Below are positions 36,812 to 46,379 of a stretch of DNA of 64,000 bases, in pieces. Position numbers and translations under genes: made by a program. Each line of letters begins with the position of its first letter. Within the stretch, counting starts at the first letter, position 1. Below the pieces are notes generated by a model. The model ran no database searches. It saw nothing but the letters and a program-made list of their open reading frames with translations, and had not been told where the DNA came from. The stretch is from Psychrobacillus sp. NEAU-3TGS (lineage in GTDB: Bacteria; Bacillota; Bacilli; Bacillales_A; Planococcaceae), in the NCBI RefSeq assembly GCF_029955155.1, contig NZ_JAPNOZ010000010.1:527661-591660 (forward strand), read 5' to 3'.

Positions 36812-37452
36812 ATCTCTATTCTTTCCTTTTTAGTTCCCTTGAAAGGTTCTATCGTTGCGGAAGTCTCTGAATTAATACCTTCTCTTACAAACACCTTTTT
36901 TAGAGTTAGAAATATTATCTTCCAATCCACGATGAAACTTACATTGTCTACATACTTTACATCTAGATTAAATTTATCTTCCCAACTGATTGCATTCCTT
37001 CCATTTATCTGAGCCAAACCAGATAAGCCAGGTCTAACATTATGGCGTCGTTTTTGATGTTCATTATATAGAGGTAAATATTGCACTAATAACGGCCTAG
37101 GTCCAATAATTGACATATTCCCTTTTAAAATATTAAAAAGTCCAGGTAACTCATCAAGGGAAGTTGAACGCAAGAGTATTCCAAATTTAGTAAGCCTTAT
37201 ACTATCAGGAAGTAAATCTCCATTCTTATCTGTTTTATCTGTCATTGTCCTAAATTTATACATAATAAAAATCTTTTCATTCAATCCAGGCCGTTCTTGC
37301 TTAAACAACACCGGGCTACCTAATTTAGTTCTAACTAAAATAGCAACTATCATTAGAACCGGACTTAAAACTATAATAGCAATCAATGATAATATAAAAT
37401 CCATCGGTCTTTTTATAAATTTACAATAAATACCGCCTCTAGAACGTTTCAT
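36808..37452 (-). CDS. initiating sugar-phosphate transferase (EpsL/PglC type)
   Basis: A 214-residue monotopic phosphoglycosyl transferase. It has one N-terminal membrane stretch (ILSLIAIIVLSPVLMIVAI), then LFKQERPGLNEKIF, MYKFRTM, SLDELPGLFNILKGNMSIIGPRP and RPGLSGLAQING, all signatures of the family. It transfers a sugar-1-phosphate to undecaprenyl phosphate and so starts the repeat unit. By context the sugar is a diacetamido-trideoxyhexose made by its neighbours. Confidence 0.93.
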   Translation of the reverse strand: MKRSRGGIYCKFIKRPMDFILSLIAIIVLSPVLMIVAILVRTKLGSPVLFKQERPGLNEKIFIMYKFRTMTDKTDKNGDLLPDSIRLTKFGILLRSTSLDELPGLFNILKGNMSIIGPRPLLVQYLPLYNEHQKRRHNVRPGLSGLAQINGRNAISWEDKFNLDVKYVDNVSFIVDWKIIFLTLKKVFVREGINSETSATIEPFKGTKKERIEI

Positions 37453-37458
37453 TTATAT

Positions 37459-38568
37459 TCACCACAATTTCTTAATAATCTTTATAACTCTTTCCAAATC
37501 CGCATCAGTCATCTTCGTATCACTCGGCAAACAAACACCGTTCTCAAACAACTTCTCCGATACATCCGTGCCAACAAAATCATACTTCTCAAAGTATGGC
37601 TGCATATGCATCGGCTTCCATATCAGTCTTGACTCAATATTCTCCTTTTCAAGAGCATCTATAACATCTATCGGTCTAACCTTGCCATATAAAGTCATGC
37701 TACTTAACCAGTAGTTAGGTTCATTCCACTCATTACTAGGCATAAACTCAACACCATAAAGTCCACCAAGTTCTCTTTTATAAAAGTTAAAAACATAATT
37801 TTTCTTTGCAACTCTATCCTCCAATACCTTAAGCTGCCCTCTACCAATCCCCGCAACGACATTGCTCATACGATAATTAAATCCTAATTCGCTATGTTGA
37901 TAATGCCTCGCCTGATCCCTTGATTGAGTAGCCCAAAATCTCGCTTTGGCAATTCTTTCATCATTATCAGAAACGAGCATTCCTCCACCAGAAGTTGTGA
38001 TGATTTTGTTTCCATTAAAAGAAAAAACGCCATAATCACCGAAAGTCCCGGTATGTTTTCCTTTATAGTAAGTTCCTAGAGATTCTGCAGCATCTTCTAT
38101 TAAAACAACATTATGCTTTTTACAAAGTTCTACTATTTTATCCATATCAGCAGATAAACCATAAAGATGAACAACTATTACTGCTTTTACATCAGGATAC
38201 TTTTCAAAAGCCTCTTCCAACGCTTTAGGACTCATATTCCAAGTTTCATAATCACTATCTATAAATACAGGTATGGCATTTTGATAAATAATAGGATTAG
38301 CTGTAGCAGAGAACGTTAAGGTTGAACTAAAAACTATATCCCCTTCATCTACTCCCGCCGCCTTAAGTGCAAGATGAATTGCTCCAGTTCCAGAACTCAA
38401 TGCTGCTGCACCTTTGGAACCAACTTTCGTAGCCAGTTCATTTTCAAATTCATTTACGTTTTCGCCAAGAGGAGCAATCCAGTTTGTATCAAAAGCTTCT
38501 TTTACATATTGCATTTCATAACCTTCATCACTCATATGTGGGGATGAAAGAAAAATTCTATCTTGCAT
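37459..38568 (-). CDS. DegT/DnrJ/EryC1 sugar aminotransferase (PglE/EpsN type)
   Basis: A 369-residue PLP-dependent aminotransferase. It begins IFLSSPHMSDEGYEMQYV and has LSSGTGAIHLALKAA, the Asp of VLIEDAAESLG, and the Schiff-base lysine in SFNGNKIITTSGGGML. Length and motifs match PglE/EpsN, which make UDP-4-amino-trideoxy-GlcNAc from the product of the 4,6-dehydratase. Six bases separate it from the sugar transferase. Confidence 0.92.
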   Translation of the reverse strand: MQDRIFLSSPHMSDEGYEMQYVKEAFDTNWIAPLGENVNEFENELATKVGSKGAAALSSGTGAIHLALKAAGVDEGDIVFSSTLTFSATANPIIYQNAIPVFIDSDYETWNMSPKALEEAFEKYPDVKAVIVVHLYGLSADMDKIVELCKKHNVVLIEDAAESLGTYYKGKHTGTFGDYGVFSFNGNKIITTSGGGMLVSDNDERIAKARFWATQSRDQARHYQHSELGFNYRMSNVVAGIGRGQLKVLEDRVAKKNYVFNFYKRELGGLYGVEFMPSNEWNEPNYWLSSMTLYGKVRPIDVIDALEKENIESRLIWKPMHMQPYFEKYDFVGTDVSEKLFENGVCLPSDTKMTDADLERVIKIIKKLW

Positions 38569-38648
38569 TTTTCAAGACTTCCTTCCTATTAAAGCTTCTT
38601 TTTATAGTCAATGAAATTATGTATTTATTTCTTTATCTTAAAAACACA

Positions 38649-38668
38649 AAGCCCACCAAAATGGGCTT
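38649..38668 (-). terminator. terminator-like hairpin after galU
   Basis: AAGCCCA (38649-38655) pairs with TGGGCTT (38662-38668); on the minus strand it is followed by TGTGTTTTT. Just past the GalU stop. Confidence 0.6.
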
Positions 38669-38680
38669 CGTACTTATTTC

Positions 38681-39559
38681 CTACTTCACCAATCGACTAG
38701 TCATCAACTCATCAAGATAAACCAGTAAATCTTCCCGCAACCCTTCGTCTTGTAAAGCCATCTCAATAGTAGTCTGGATAAACCCTAACTTCTCCCCAAC
38801 ATCATACCGCTTACCTTCAAAGTCATAAGCAAATACATCCTGGTCTTGGTTAAGCTGTTGAATCGCATCCGTCAACTGAATCTCCCCACAAGCCCCAGTT
38901 TCCTGCCTTTCCAAGAAACCGAAGATTTCCGGAGTCAAAACATAACGCCCCATAATAGCCAAATTAGAAGGAGCCGTACCCTGTGCCGGTTTCTCCACAA
39001 AATTACTAACTTGATAACGTCTTCCTACTTGTGCCAATGGATCAATTATCCCATATCGATGTGTATTTTCATCCGCAACTGTCTGCACACCAATCACAGA
39101 AGACCCAATATCATCATACTGTTCAATCAATTGTTTCAAACAAGGCTTCTCAGCTTGAACGATATCATCACCAAGCAACACAGCAAATGGCTCATCACCG
39201 ATAAAATTGCGTGCACACCATACGGCATGTCCTAATCCTTTAGGTTCTTTTTGTCGTATGTAATGGATTTCAACCTTTGAAGATTGATTCACTTTCTCCA
39301 GTAGATCGAACTTCCCTTTTCCCATCAAGTTTTCTTCAAGCTCTAAATTTCGATCAAAATGATCTTCTATTGCACGTTTTCCTTTACCCGTAACAATAAT
39401 AATATCTTCTATGCCAGATTCGATTGCTTCCTCCACAATATATTCTATAGTAGGTCTATCGACAATCGGCAACATTTCTTTTGGCATTGCTTTAGTTGCG
39501 GGCAGAAAACGTGTTCCTAATCCCGCCGCCGGTATAATTGCTTTTCTCACTTTTTTCAT
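38681..39559 (-). CDS. galU: UTP-glucose-1-phosphate uridylyltransferase
   Basis: A 292-residue nucleotidyltransferase: [28 protein letters not shown] at the N-terminus (sugar-nucleotide-binding loop and catalytic lysine region), [22 protein letters not shown] and GEIQLTDAI. It makes UDP-glucose for polysaccharides and teichoic acid glycosylation; B. subtilis calls it GtaB. It is followed by its own terminator, and pgi lies upstream in decayed form. Confidence 0.94.
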   Translation of the reverse strand: MKKVRKAIIPAAGLGTRFLPATKAMPKEMLPIVDRPTIEYIVEEAIESGIEDIIIVTGKGKRAIEDHFDRNLELEENLMGKGKFDLLEKVNQSSKVEIHYIRQKEPKGLGHAVWCARNFIGDEPFAVLLGDDIVQAEKPCLKQLIEQYDDIGSSVIGVQTVADENTHRYGIIDPLAQVGRRYQVSNFVEKPAQGTAPSNLAIMGRYVLTPEIFGFLERQETGACGEIQLTDAIQQLNQDQDVFAYDFEGKRYDVGEKLGFIQTTIEMALQDEGLREDLLVYLDELMTSRLVK

Positions 39560-39580
39560 TTCTCATCACCTATACCTTAT

Positions 39581-40881
39581 TTATTTAGCTATCTCAATAT
39601 TCTTCCCAAGTAAATCAAACATCTTCTGTTTATATGCTTCCACACCAGGATGATCTAAAGGATTAACTCCTTGTATATAAGCACTCATTGCAAAATGCTT
39701 TCATAAAAAAGTACATTAAGTAACCCAAATGGGACTCGTCTAACCGTTCAACCTCAATGCTAATTACAGGAACACCGCCCTCTACATGGGCCATCGCTGT
39801 TCCTTGGGTAGCGATATCATTGATGGTATTTAATGTTTTATCGCTTAAATAGTTCAACTGATCTTTGTTTTGAACCTCATATGGGACTTCACAATCTTCC
39901 CCTACTTCGTGGAAGTGCAATAACGTTTCAAATAAAAATCTTTTCCCATCTTGAATATATTGTCCTATGGAGTGAAGATCTGTTGAAAAGGAAACTGCTG
40001 CTGGGAATATCCCGTCATGCCCTTTCCCTTCACTTTTCCCAAATAATTGTTTCCACCACTCAAGAAGATTTTTTAAAGCAGGTTCAAATGATGTTAATAC
40101 TTCCACTTCATATCCTTGTGACAGCAATAATTGACGAGTTACTGCATATTGATATGCTGGATTTGAGAAAATATCATTTGCTTGTAGTTCTATCGCTGCT
40201 TTTTTTGCGCCATTCATTAACGTTTGGATATTGTATCCTTGAACTGCAAGTGGTAATAATCCAACTGGAGTAAAGACGGAATAGCGACCTCTGATATCAT
40301 TTTCTATGATAAAGGAGCGATAGCCTTATTCATTCGCTGCTCTCGAAGAGCTCCTTTTAGCTATCTGTTGTGACGATTATTCGTTCATTTGCTTTTTCAA
40401 CGTATTTTTCTTCCATGTATTTTTGTAAAATACGAAAAGCAATTGCCGTTTCTGTTGTTGTTCCTGACTTGGAAATAACATTTATATATACATCCTTGTA
40501 CTTTAAATACTGTAATAATTGATTCATATAGCGACCGCTTAGATTTTGTCCTGCATAAATTACTTCAGGGAACGACTCATCTACTCGAAAGCAGGGCTAA
40601 GTGCGTCTTGTATTGCTTTTGACCCTAAATAGGATCCACCAATTCCAATGACTACAAATACTTTAGCATCCTGACGCACTTGCTTAGCAATTTCCAACAT
40701 GTCCTCTATTTGAGCATCATGATTTTCAAGCGGATACTCTAACCACCCTAAAAATTCGCTTCCTACTAAAGTTCTAGAGTGTATCCCTTTATTAATATTC
40801 TTACCAGACTCATTTATATAGAAGTAATTCTTCCTGTTGAATATAAGACTCTAAATAGTTTGTTTGTAACTTTAGTGTCAT
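39581..40881 (-). pseudogene. pgi: glucose-6-phosphate isomerase, multiply disrupted
   Basis: The whole gene can be traced on the minus strand from ATG 40881 (with GGAG upstream) to TAA at 39581-39583. Recognisable parts in order are [68 protein letters not shown], the long stretch at 40217-39715 and the tail [20 protein letters not shown]. It is broken by frameshifts near 40815, 40590, 40360 and 39700 and by an in-frame TAA near 40327. Five lesions mean true decay rather than a reading error. An intact pgi must exist elsewhere if the cell makes fructose-6-P to glucose-6-P. Confidence 0.88.
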
Positions 40882-40939
40882 CTTTATCTCCAATTGAAAA
40901 ATTCAAATTTTTAGTATCGAATCAACATGAAATCACATG

Positions 40940-42775
40940 TTACATACTCACTATCTTTTGCTCTACTTCAACATTTTTTTGATTAGCTACTCCTACTAAT
41001 GTATCTTTTAATACATCCATAGAAAGTTCAGGTATCTTTTCAAGTAGGTAATCTAATTCACTACCTGTAATCGGTGTAGCCTTCCCAATATAAATCTTTG
41101 GAAATACTACTTCGCTCTGTCTTTCATTTTCATTCATCAATTCTTCATATAGTTTTTCTCCAGGTCTAATTCCTGTTTCTTTCACTTCAATCTCGCCTTT
41201 TGAATATCCTGATAATCGAATGAGATTATTAGCTAAATCCACAATTTTCACTGGTTCTCCCATATCGAGGACGAATACTTCGCCACCACTCGCAAGTGTA
41301 CCTGCTTGAATTACTAGTCTGGAAGCTTCTGGAATGGTCATAAAGTATCTCGTCATACGTTCATCAGTGATTGTCACTGGTCCTCCAGCCATTATTTGTT
41401 TCTTAAATAATGGTACGACACTACCTCTTGAACCAAGTACGTTTCCAAATCGTACAGCCGCAAACTTTGTCTCACTTTTTCTCGCAAGATTCTGAACAAT
41501 CATTTCAGCAAAACGCTTCGTTGCACCCATTATGTTCGGTGGGTTAACTGCTTTGTCAGTGGAGATCATAACGAAGTATCCTACACCGAACATGTCCGCA
41601 GCCTCTGCAACGTTTTTCGTACCAAAGATGTTATTTTTCACTGCTTCCATTGGATTGTATTCCATTAATGGCACGTGTTTATGAGCCGCAGCGTGATAAA
41701 TTACATCTGGTTTGTATTCCGATACGATATCGAAGATGCGATTGCGATCTTGGATATCGGCGATTATTGGAATTATTTCTGTATTTGGTGAAACTTTTTT
41801 ACGTAATTCCATGTCTATAGTATAGATAGAATTCTCGCCGTGACCGAGTAAGATGAGTTGTTTTGGATCGAATCTTGCTACTTGACGACAAATCTCAGAA
41901 CCTATTGAGCCGCCCGCTCCAGTGATGAGAATTTTTTTGTTTGTCAGTTTCGTAGAGATCGATTCTAGATCTAGTTCTACTTCGTCACGGCCGAGTAAAT
42001 CTTCTATTTTCACATCTCTTATTTCATTAATAGAAACTTTACCAGTTAGTAAATCTTCTATAAGTGGCATGATCTGTGTATGAATACCGGTATCAAGACA
42101 TTTTTGCATAAGCATCGAACTCGTTGGTTTATCGAGTGATGGAATAGCTATAATAATATGTTCGATATCTAAGTCTTGCACTGCATCTGCAATGGTGTCT
42201 GTTCCACCTAATACACGTATATTAAAGATCTCTAATCCTTTTTTCGTGGAATCGTCATCTAAAAAAGCTATCGGTTCTAATTCAGCTTCGCTATTACGTA
42301 ATAACTGCCTTGCGATCATCGTCCCCGCGGAACCCGCTCCTATTATAAGGGTTCGTTTCTTTTTACTAGTGAACTTTTCACCTGATATATAAGTGTCTCG
42401 AATGATTCTCCAGGAAAGCCTAGAGCCTCCGATTAGTAGAATATGAAGCATCCATGTAATGGATAATGCGCGATACAGGATGTCCCCTTTTACGATAGAT
42501 TGAATAATTGCTACAGCTATGATTGAAAATGTTACTGCTTTAAAAATCGACACTAACTCTCTTACTGATGCGTATTCCCATACCTTTCGATAAAGTCCAT
42601 AAAACATCGCAAAACCATGATGTGCTACAAAAATTGTAAGTGAACTTATTAACAAAAAAGTGTCAGTAAAAGGGTTGTTTATCGGATGCAATAAAAAATA
42701 GCCAATATAAATTGAAAACAACACGATGCAAGAATCCACCACTACTAACATCGACATTCTTTTTCTCAACGACAT
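40940..42775 (-). CDS. membrane-bound UDP-sugar 4,6-dehydratase (EpsC/CapD/PglF type)
   Basis: A 611-residue protein with four N-terminal membrane segments, a first Rossmann-like domain (LIIGAGSAGTMIARQLL) and a C-terminal SDR domain with ITGAGGSIGSEICRQ, the active-site region MISTDKAVNPPNIMGATKR. PglF/CapD enzymes convert UDP-GlcNAc to UDP-4-keto-6-deoxy-sugar, here the first step for the PglE- and PglD-like enzymes. ATG 42775 follows GGTGGG; a start 45 bases upstream is less likely. Confidence 0.93.
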   Translation of the reverse strand: MSLRKRMSMLVVVDSCIVLFSIYIGYFLLHPINNPFTDTFLLISSLTIFVAHHGFAMFYGLYRKVWEYASVRELVSIFKAVTFSIIAVAIIQSIVKGDILYRALSITWMLHILLIGGSRLSWRIIRDTYISGEKFTSKKKRTLIIGAGSAGTMIARQLLRNSEAELEPIAFLDDDSTKKGLEIFNIRVLGGTDTIADAVQDLDIEHIIIAIPSLDKPTSSMLMQKCLDTGIHTQIMPLIEDLLTGKVSINEIRDVKIEDLLGRDEVELDLESISTKLTNKKILITGAGGSIGSEICRQVARFDPKQLILLGHGENSIYTIDMELRKKVSPNTEIIPIIADIQDRNRIFDIVSEYKPDVIYHAAAHKHVPLMEYNPMEAVKNNIFGTKNVAEAADMFGVGYFVMISTDKAVNPPNIMGATKRFAEMIVQNLARKSETKFAAVRFGNVLGSRGSVVPLFKKQIMAGGPVTITDERMTRYFMTIPEASRLVIQAGTLASGGEVFVLDMGEPVKIVDLANNLIRLSGYSKGEIEVKETGIRPGEKLYEELMNENERQSEVVFPKIYIGKATPITGSELDYLLEKIPELSMDVLKDTLVGVANQKNVEVEQKIVSM

Positions 42776-42995
42776 CCAGCACCCACCATTCTTTATACAT
42801 TTTTGTATATTCTTTTCCATAAATGATTATAGCACTTTTGTATCATGCTTACTTGACTTTCTTTCCTGCACTTATTGCTTTTTACAGTTAAATGGATTAA
42901 AAGAACTATTATATATATATCTTTTATCTATTAACCTGATTCAATTTTATCATTCGATAATTAATTATCAGACAAATCTATTAATTAACACTGAA

Positions 42996-43763
42996 TCATG
43001 CAAATATTTTCCACCACTTAGACTTTTGTAGTTCTTTTGGCTCTAATATAATTACTTCAATATTTTCTACTATTCTTGCATTATTCTCTAGAAAAATATC
43101 GACTGCATCTAATCTTTTATGCTTTTCCAAGTAACGTAGACCAGCATCAAAAAGAAACGGGCGTGTTTTTGCGTGATGAACATCTGATCCGTATGTATGG
43201 ACTAAGTTAGCATCCACCAATTCAAGCGATTGCTTTTGAATATTTCTACCGAAATGACCAGCAAGACTCCCTGCCGTAATTTGAGCTAATGCCCCGTGAT
43301 TGATCAGTTTTAGTAATCTACTTGGTTTTTCTGCAATTGCTCGATTTCTTTCTGGGTGTGCAATAATTGGTACTTTGTCTAAATTTAAAATCCCTTGAAT
43401 TATTTGAATAGTGTAAGCAGGTATTCCCCCAGTCGGCAACTCAATCAATACATACTTGGAATCTGCCAGTGTTAGGAGCTCTCCATTTGTTAATCTCTCA
43501 ATAGTAGATTGTCCTATCCTTATTTCTTGGCCAGGATGAATATTCATCGATAAATTGTTTTTTCTCATCTCTGCATTTAGCAGTTCTATTTTTTCGAGTA
43601 CTTCTATTTTGGAGACATCATAATGCGGATTGTCTGCATGCGATGTCGCAATAATATCTGTGATACCCTCCTTTACCGCTTGTTCTATTAACTCCATCGA
43701 TTCTGCTACCGTTTGTGGTCCGTCATCTACTCCTGGAAGAATATGCGCATGTATGTCAATCAT
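42996..43763 (-). CDS. CpsB/YwqE-type tyrosine-protein phosphatase (PHP family)
   Basis: A 255-residue metal-dependent PHP phosphatase: MIDIHAHILPGVDDGPQ and IATSHADNPHYD bring the metal-binding His residues, with IIAHPERN and YGSDVHHAKTRP further on. It dephosphorylates the tyrosine tail of the CpsD-type kinase and so controls chain synthesis. A decayed partial duplicate of its own first 90 bases lies directly upstream. Confidence 0.93.
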   Translation of the reverse strand: MIDIHAHILPGVDDGPQTVAESMELIEQAVKEGITDIIATSHADNPHYDVSKIEVLEKIELLNAEMRKNNLSMNIHPGQEIRIGQSTIERLTNGELLTLADSKYVLIELPTGGIPAYTIQIIQGILNLDKVPIIAHPERNRAIAEKPSRLLKLINHGALAQITAGSLAGHFGRNIQKQSLELVDANLVHTYGSDVHHAKTRPFLFDAGLRYLEKHKRLDAVDIFLENNARIVENIEVIILEPKELQKSKWWKIFA

Positions 43764-43895
43764 CTTTCATTACCCCTTTTTTCTATTTACTGCTTGTTCT
43801 ATTAACTTAACGAGATAGATAACGGTTGTGGCTTGTTATCCACGCTAAGGAAAATATGCGCATGCATAACACTCACTTTTCATTACCCCTTTTTC
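43678..43895. repeat. imperfect tandem duplication of the phosphatase gene 5' end
   Basis: The block 43678-43782 (first ~85 bases of the phosphatase gene plus leader) recurs as 43792-43895. Both blocks share CTTGTTCTATTAACT at one end, ATATGCGCATG in the middle and TTTCATTACCCCTTTTT at the other. The second copy, read on the minus strand, gives MHAHIF and LIEQAV-like codons with stops between. Confidence 0.75.
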
Positions 43896-43916
43896 CTATA
43901 CGTTAAACGAAAAAAA

Positions 43917-43946
43917 GAATGATTAGGTAAAATTACCTACTCATTC
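43917..43946 (-). terminator. hairpin overlapping the kinase stop codon
   Basis: GAATGATTAGGTA (43917-43929) pairs with TACCTACTCATTC (43934-43946) with one mismatch, followed on the minus strand by a seven-T run. Likely terminator or attenuator between kinase and phosphatase. Confidence 0.7.
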
Positions 43947-44660
43947 AGCGTTTCCATAATACTGATAGTAATAATGGTCCTTCTGTAATTGGAAGTTGTT
44001 CAGGACTACTCCAATAATGTTCGCTTGAGAGGAGACAAGTGCTTCTTTTGCTTTTAGCACATTATCTTTTTCCGTTTCTCCAGCACTCATTATTAAGATG
44101 GAGCCTTCACACTTGTTGGCCAGTATTTGAGCATCTGCTACTGATAAAATAGGCGGAGCATCAAAAATAATAATGTCATAGATTCCCTTCATCTCTTCCA
44201 TTACTTTATCCATTGTTTGAGAGCTTAAAAGCTCCGCAGGATTTGGCGGAATAGGACCGCATGTAATAATATCCAAGTTTTCTATTTCACTTGGTTTTAC
44301 TACTTCCTCTACAGTAGCTTGTCGAGTTAATAGATTGGATGTACCAGTTGTGTTTGTTAGATGAAACGTATAGTGCACGGTAGGTTTCCGCATATCTGCG
44401 TCGACTAACAATACTTTTTTCCCTTCTTGTGCAAAGACAACCGCTGTGTTGGCTGCGACGGTCGATTTCCCTTCTCCCGGAGCTGAAGAGGTAATTAGAA
44501 AGGTTTTCAATTCTTTGTCTGGCATAGAAAAGTTAATATTTGTACGAAGCGTACGGAATTGTTCCGACACAATGGATCTTGTGTTCACACTCGTGATAAG
44601 CTTTCGCGCTACGGTTTGAAGAGCGCGTTTTTTTGTATTTTTCGCTTTTGCTCTAGCCAT
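43941..44660 (-). CDS. CpsD/YwqD-type polysaccharide tyrosine kinase
   Basis: A 239-residue BY-kinase. Walker A is in SSAPGEGKSTVAANTA, Walker A' in VLLVDADMRKPTVH, Walker B in DIIIFDAPP, and the autophosphorylated cluster is the C-terminal DHYYYQYYGNAE. It works with the membrane activator encoded four bases upstream to control polymer length and export. Confidence 0.94.
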   Translation of the reverse strand: MARAKAKNTKKRALQTVARKLITSVNTRSIVSEQFRTLRTNINFSMPDKELKTFLITSSAPGEGKSTVAANTAVVFAQEGKKVLLVDADMRKPTVHYTFHLTNTTGTSNLLTRQATVEEVVKPSEIENLDIITCGPIPPNPAELLSSQTMDKVMEEMKGIYDIIIFDAPPILSVADAQILANKCEGSILIMSAGETEKDNVLKAKEALVSSQANIIGVVLNNFQLQKDHYYYQYYGNAE

Positions 44661-44664
44661 TTAA

Positions 44665-45390
44665 CTACCTCTTTCTTCTCTGTGGCATTTGTACCATTGT
44701 TTGTTGAATCTCTTTATCTGAAATTGTGCTGATCAATCCGAGTATCGGTAAGTTTAAGATTTCTTCGATATCCTGTTCTGTTTTCATCGTAGTATCTAAG
44801 TATTCTAATAGAAATGCGATTCCTACTCCTAGCATCAAACCGATAACAGCTGCAATTGCCATATTAAGCATTGGGTCCGGTTTTACAGGAGTTGGATTTT
44901 CTCCAAGTAAAGCTGGTGTAAGTATACTTACATTGTCTACCTTCATTAACTTTTTAATTTCTTCTTGGAATACAGTAGCTGTTGTATTGGCAATATCCAC
45001 CGCGACATTTGGATTGGCATCTTGCACAGTAATATTCACTACTTGTGAGTTTTGTTCATTTTTGACTGTAATTTGATTGGTTAAAGCGGCTGGCGTGGTG
45101 TTAAGATCTAGCTGTTCAATTACTTTACTTAAAATTGCGGGACTCTTAATGATTACATTGTATGTATTTATTAGTTGTAAGTTCGTTTGTATGTCTTGGG
45201 AGTTTAATGTACTAATATCTACTTTTTCTTGATTGACTAGAATTTGTGTCGAAGATTGATAAATGGGTGTCAGATAAAGAAAGCTAACAACTCCACTGAC
45301 TGTTATGGCGATAATGGTTGTCAGTATGATTAATAGTAATCTCTTTTTCAGTGTTTTAAATAAATCCTGGAGGCTAATTGTTTCTTCCAT
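44665..45390 (-). CDS. CpsC/YwqC-type chain-length regulator and kinase activator
   Basis: A 241-residue Wzz-type protein with two membrane segments (about 17-38 and 175-195) flanking an extracellular helical domain that contains PIYQSSTQILVNQ. The C-terminal cytoplasmic tail holds the LNLPILGLIS-type kinase-activating segment. First gene of the polysaccharide operon, with AAAGGAG before its ATG. Confidence 0.92.
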   Translation of the reverse strand: MEETISLQDLFKTLKKRLLLIILTTIIAITVSGVVSFLYLTPIYQSSTQILVNQEKVDISTLNSQDIQTNLQLINTYNVIIKSPAILSKVIEQLDLNTTPAALTNQITVKNEQNSQVVNITVQDANPNVAVDIANTTATVFQEEIKKLMKVDNVSILTPALLGENPTPVKPDPMLNMAIAAVIGLMLGVGIAFLLEYLDTTMKTEQDIEEILNLPILGLISTISDKEIQQTMVQMPQRRKR

Positions 45391-45433
45391 TAACTGATAA
45401 CTCCTTTAATTTTGATTCTTCTATTTTCGATAT

Positions 45434-45496
45434 AGTATAGCATATGTCGGCATGATACGCCTTTATCTTTAATATTCTATCATAGAGAAGTATAAT
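45434..45496. promoter_or_regulatory. divergent promoter region
   Basis: The 158-bp space between the divergent operons holds two candidate -10 boxes: TATACT on the minus strand (45439-45434) for the polysaccharide operon and TATAAT on the plus strand (45491-45496) for the SGNH-LCP pair. The -35 boxes are poor, so activators may be needed. Confidence 0.35.
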
Positions 45497-45548
45497 ATAA
45501 CCACAACAAGTGAAAGATTACCTATTTAGGAGGAAAGGAGGGATTCAG

Positions 45549-46367
45549 GTGAAATATGGACGGATGATAGCAATAGTTATTTCCGCTATTTGTATTATTT
45601 TGCTTATTTCTAGTTATCTTACGTGGAAATCGAGGCTCGAGCATGTTAAAGCAGGTACAAAAACAATCCATTCTACCCAGATAGAATTAACAGAAAAAGA
45701 AGATGTCATATTACCTAAAAAAGAGGAATCTGTTGCTTTAAGTAGAACAATTGTCGAAAATTCTATAAAAAATGCGGATAAAAAAGTACAAAACTTACTA
45801 TTAAACCGACTAGATGCGGGGGCAAAAGTTCAGCTACTCATCGTTGGCTCTAGCTCGATGGAAGAAGGAGCACCAGGCTATGCATCTTTACTTAATAATG
45901 CTTTAACAGATACATATGGAGATTTTGTCGAAACAACTGTTTTGCCGTTTGATGGTACGTCTAAACAATTTATCGAAGGAAATATGGCAGACCTTGACTG
46001 GGAAAAAGGGTATGACCTTATTCTTTTAGAACCATTTACGCTTAATAATAATGGAAAAGTAAAAATTGAAGACGAACAGAAGCATATTATAGCGATCAAG
46101 GATAAGGCTTTAGAAGAAGTCTCCGATGCTGTAATTGTGTTACAGCCTTCTTATCCTATCTATAATGCGAATTTTTATTTAGTACAAATTCGCTCTCTTA
46201 AGAATTTTTCGGCTACAAATGCATATCCTTATATTAATCATTGGAGTGCTTGGCCAGATACGACTGACTCTAGGTTGAAATCTTTGTTAACCGAAGACCA
46301 GAGACCAAATAGTGAAGGTGCAAAAGTGTGGGCATCCCCTCTGATTACTTATTTTACCGGAAAATAA
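45549..46367 (+). CDS. membrane-anchored SGNH-like protein
   Basis: A 272-residue protein with an N-terminal membrane segment (IAIVISAICIILLISSYLTW) and an extracellular SGNH-hydrolase-like domain: LLIVGSSSMEEGAPGYASLL is block I. The expected final Asp-x2-His motif appears as EDQRPNSEGAKVWA, with Arg where the catalytic His should be. It may therefore be a binding protein rather than an esterase. GTG 45549 is chosen because of GGAGGG six bases upstream. It is 12 bp before the LCP gene and divergent from the polysaccharide operon, so it may act on the mature polymer. Confidence 0.75.
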   Translation: MKYGRMIAIVISAICIILLISSYLTWKSRLEHVKAGTKTIHSTQIELTEKEDVILPKKEESVALSRTIVENSIKNADKKVQNLLLNRLDAGAKVQLLIVGSSSMEEGAPGYASLLNNALTDTYGDFVETTVLPFDGTSKQFIEGNMADLDWEKGYDLILLEPFTLNNNGKVKIEDEQKHIIAIKDKALEEVSDAVIVLQPSYPIYNANFYLVQIRSLKNFSATNAYPYINHWSAWPDTTDSRLKSLLTEDQRPNSEGAKVWASPLITYFTGK

Positions 46368-46379
46368 CGGAGGAATGCG

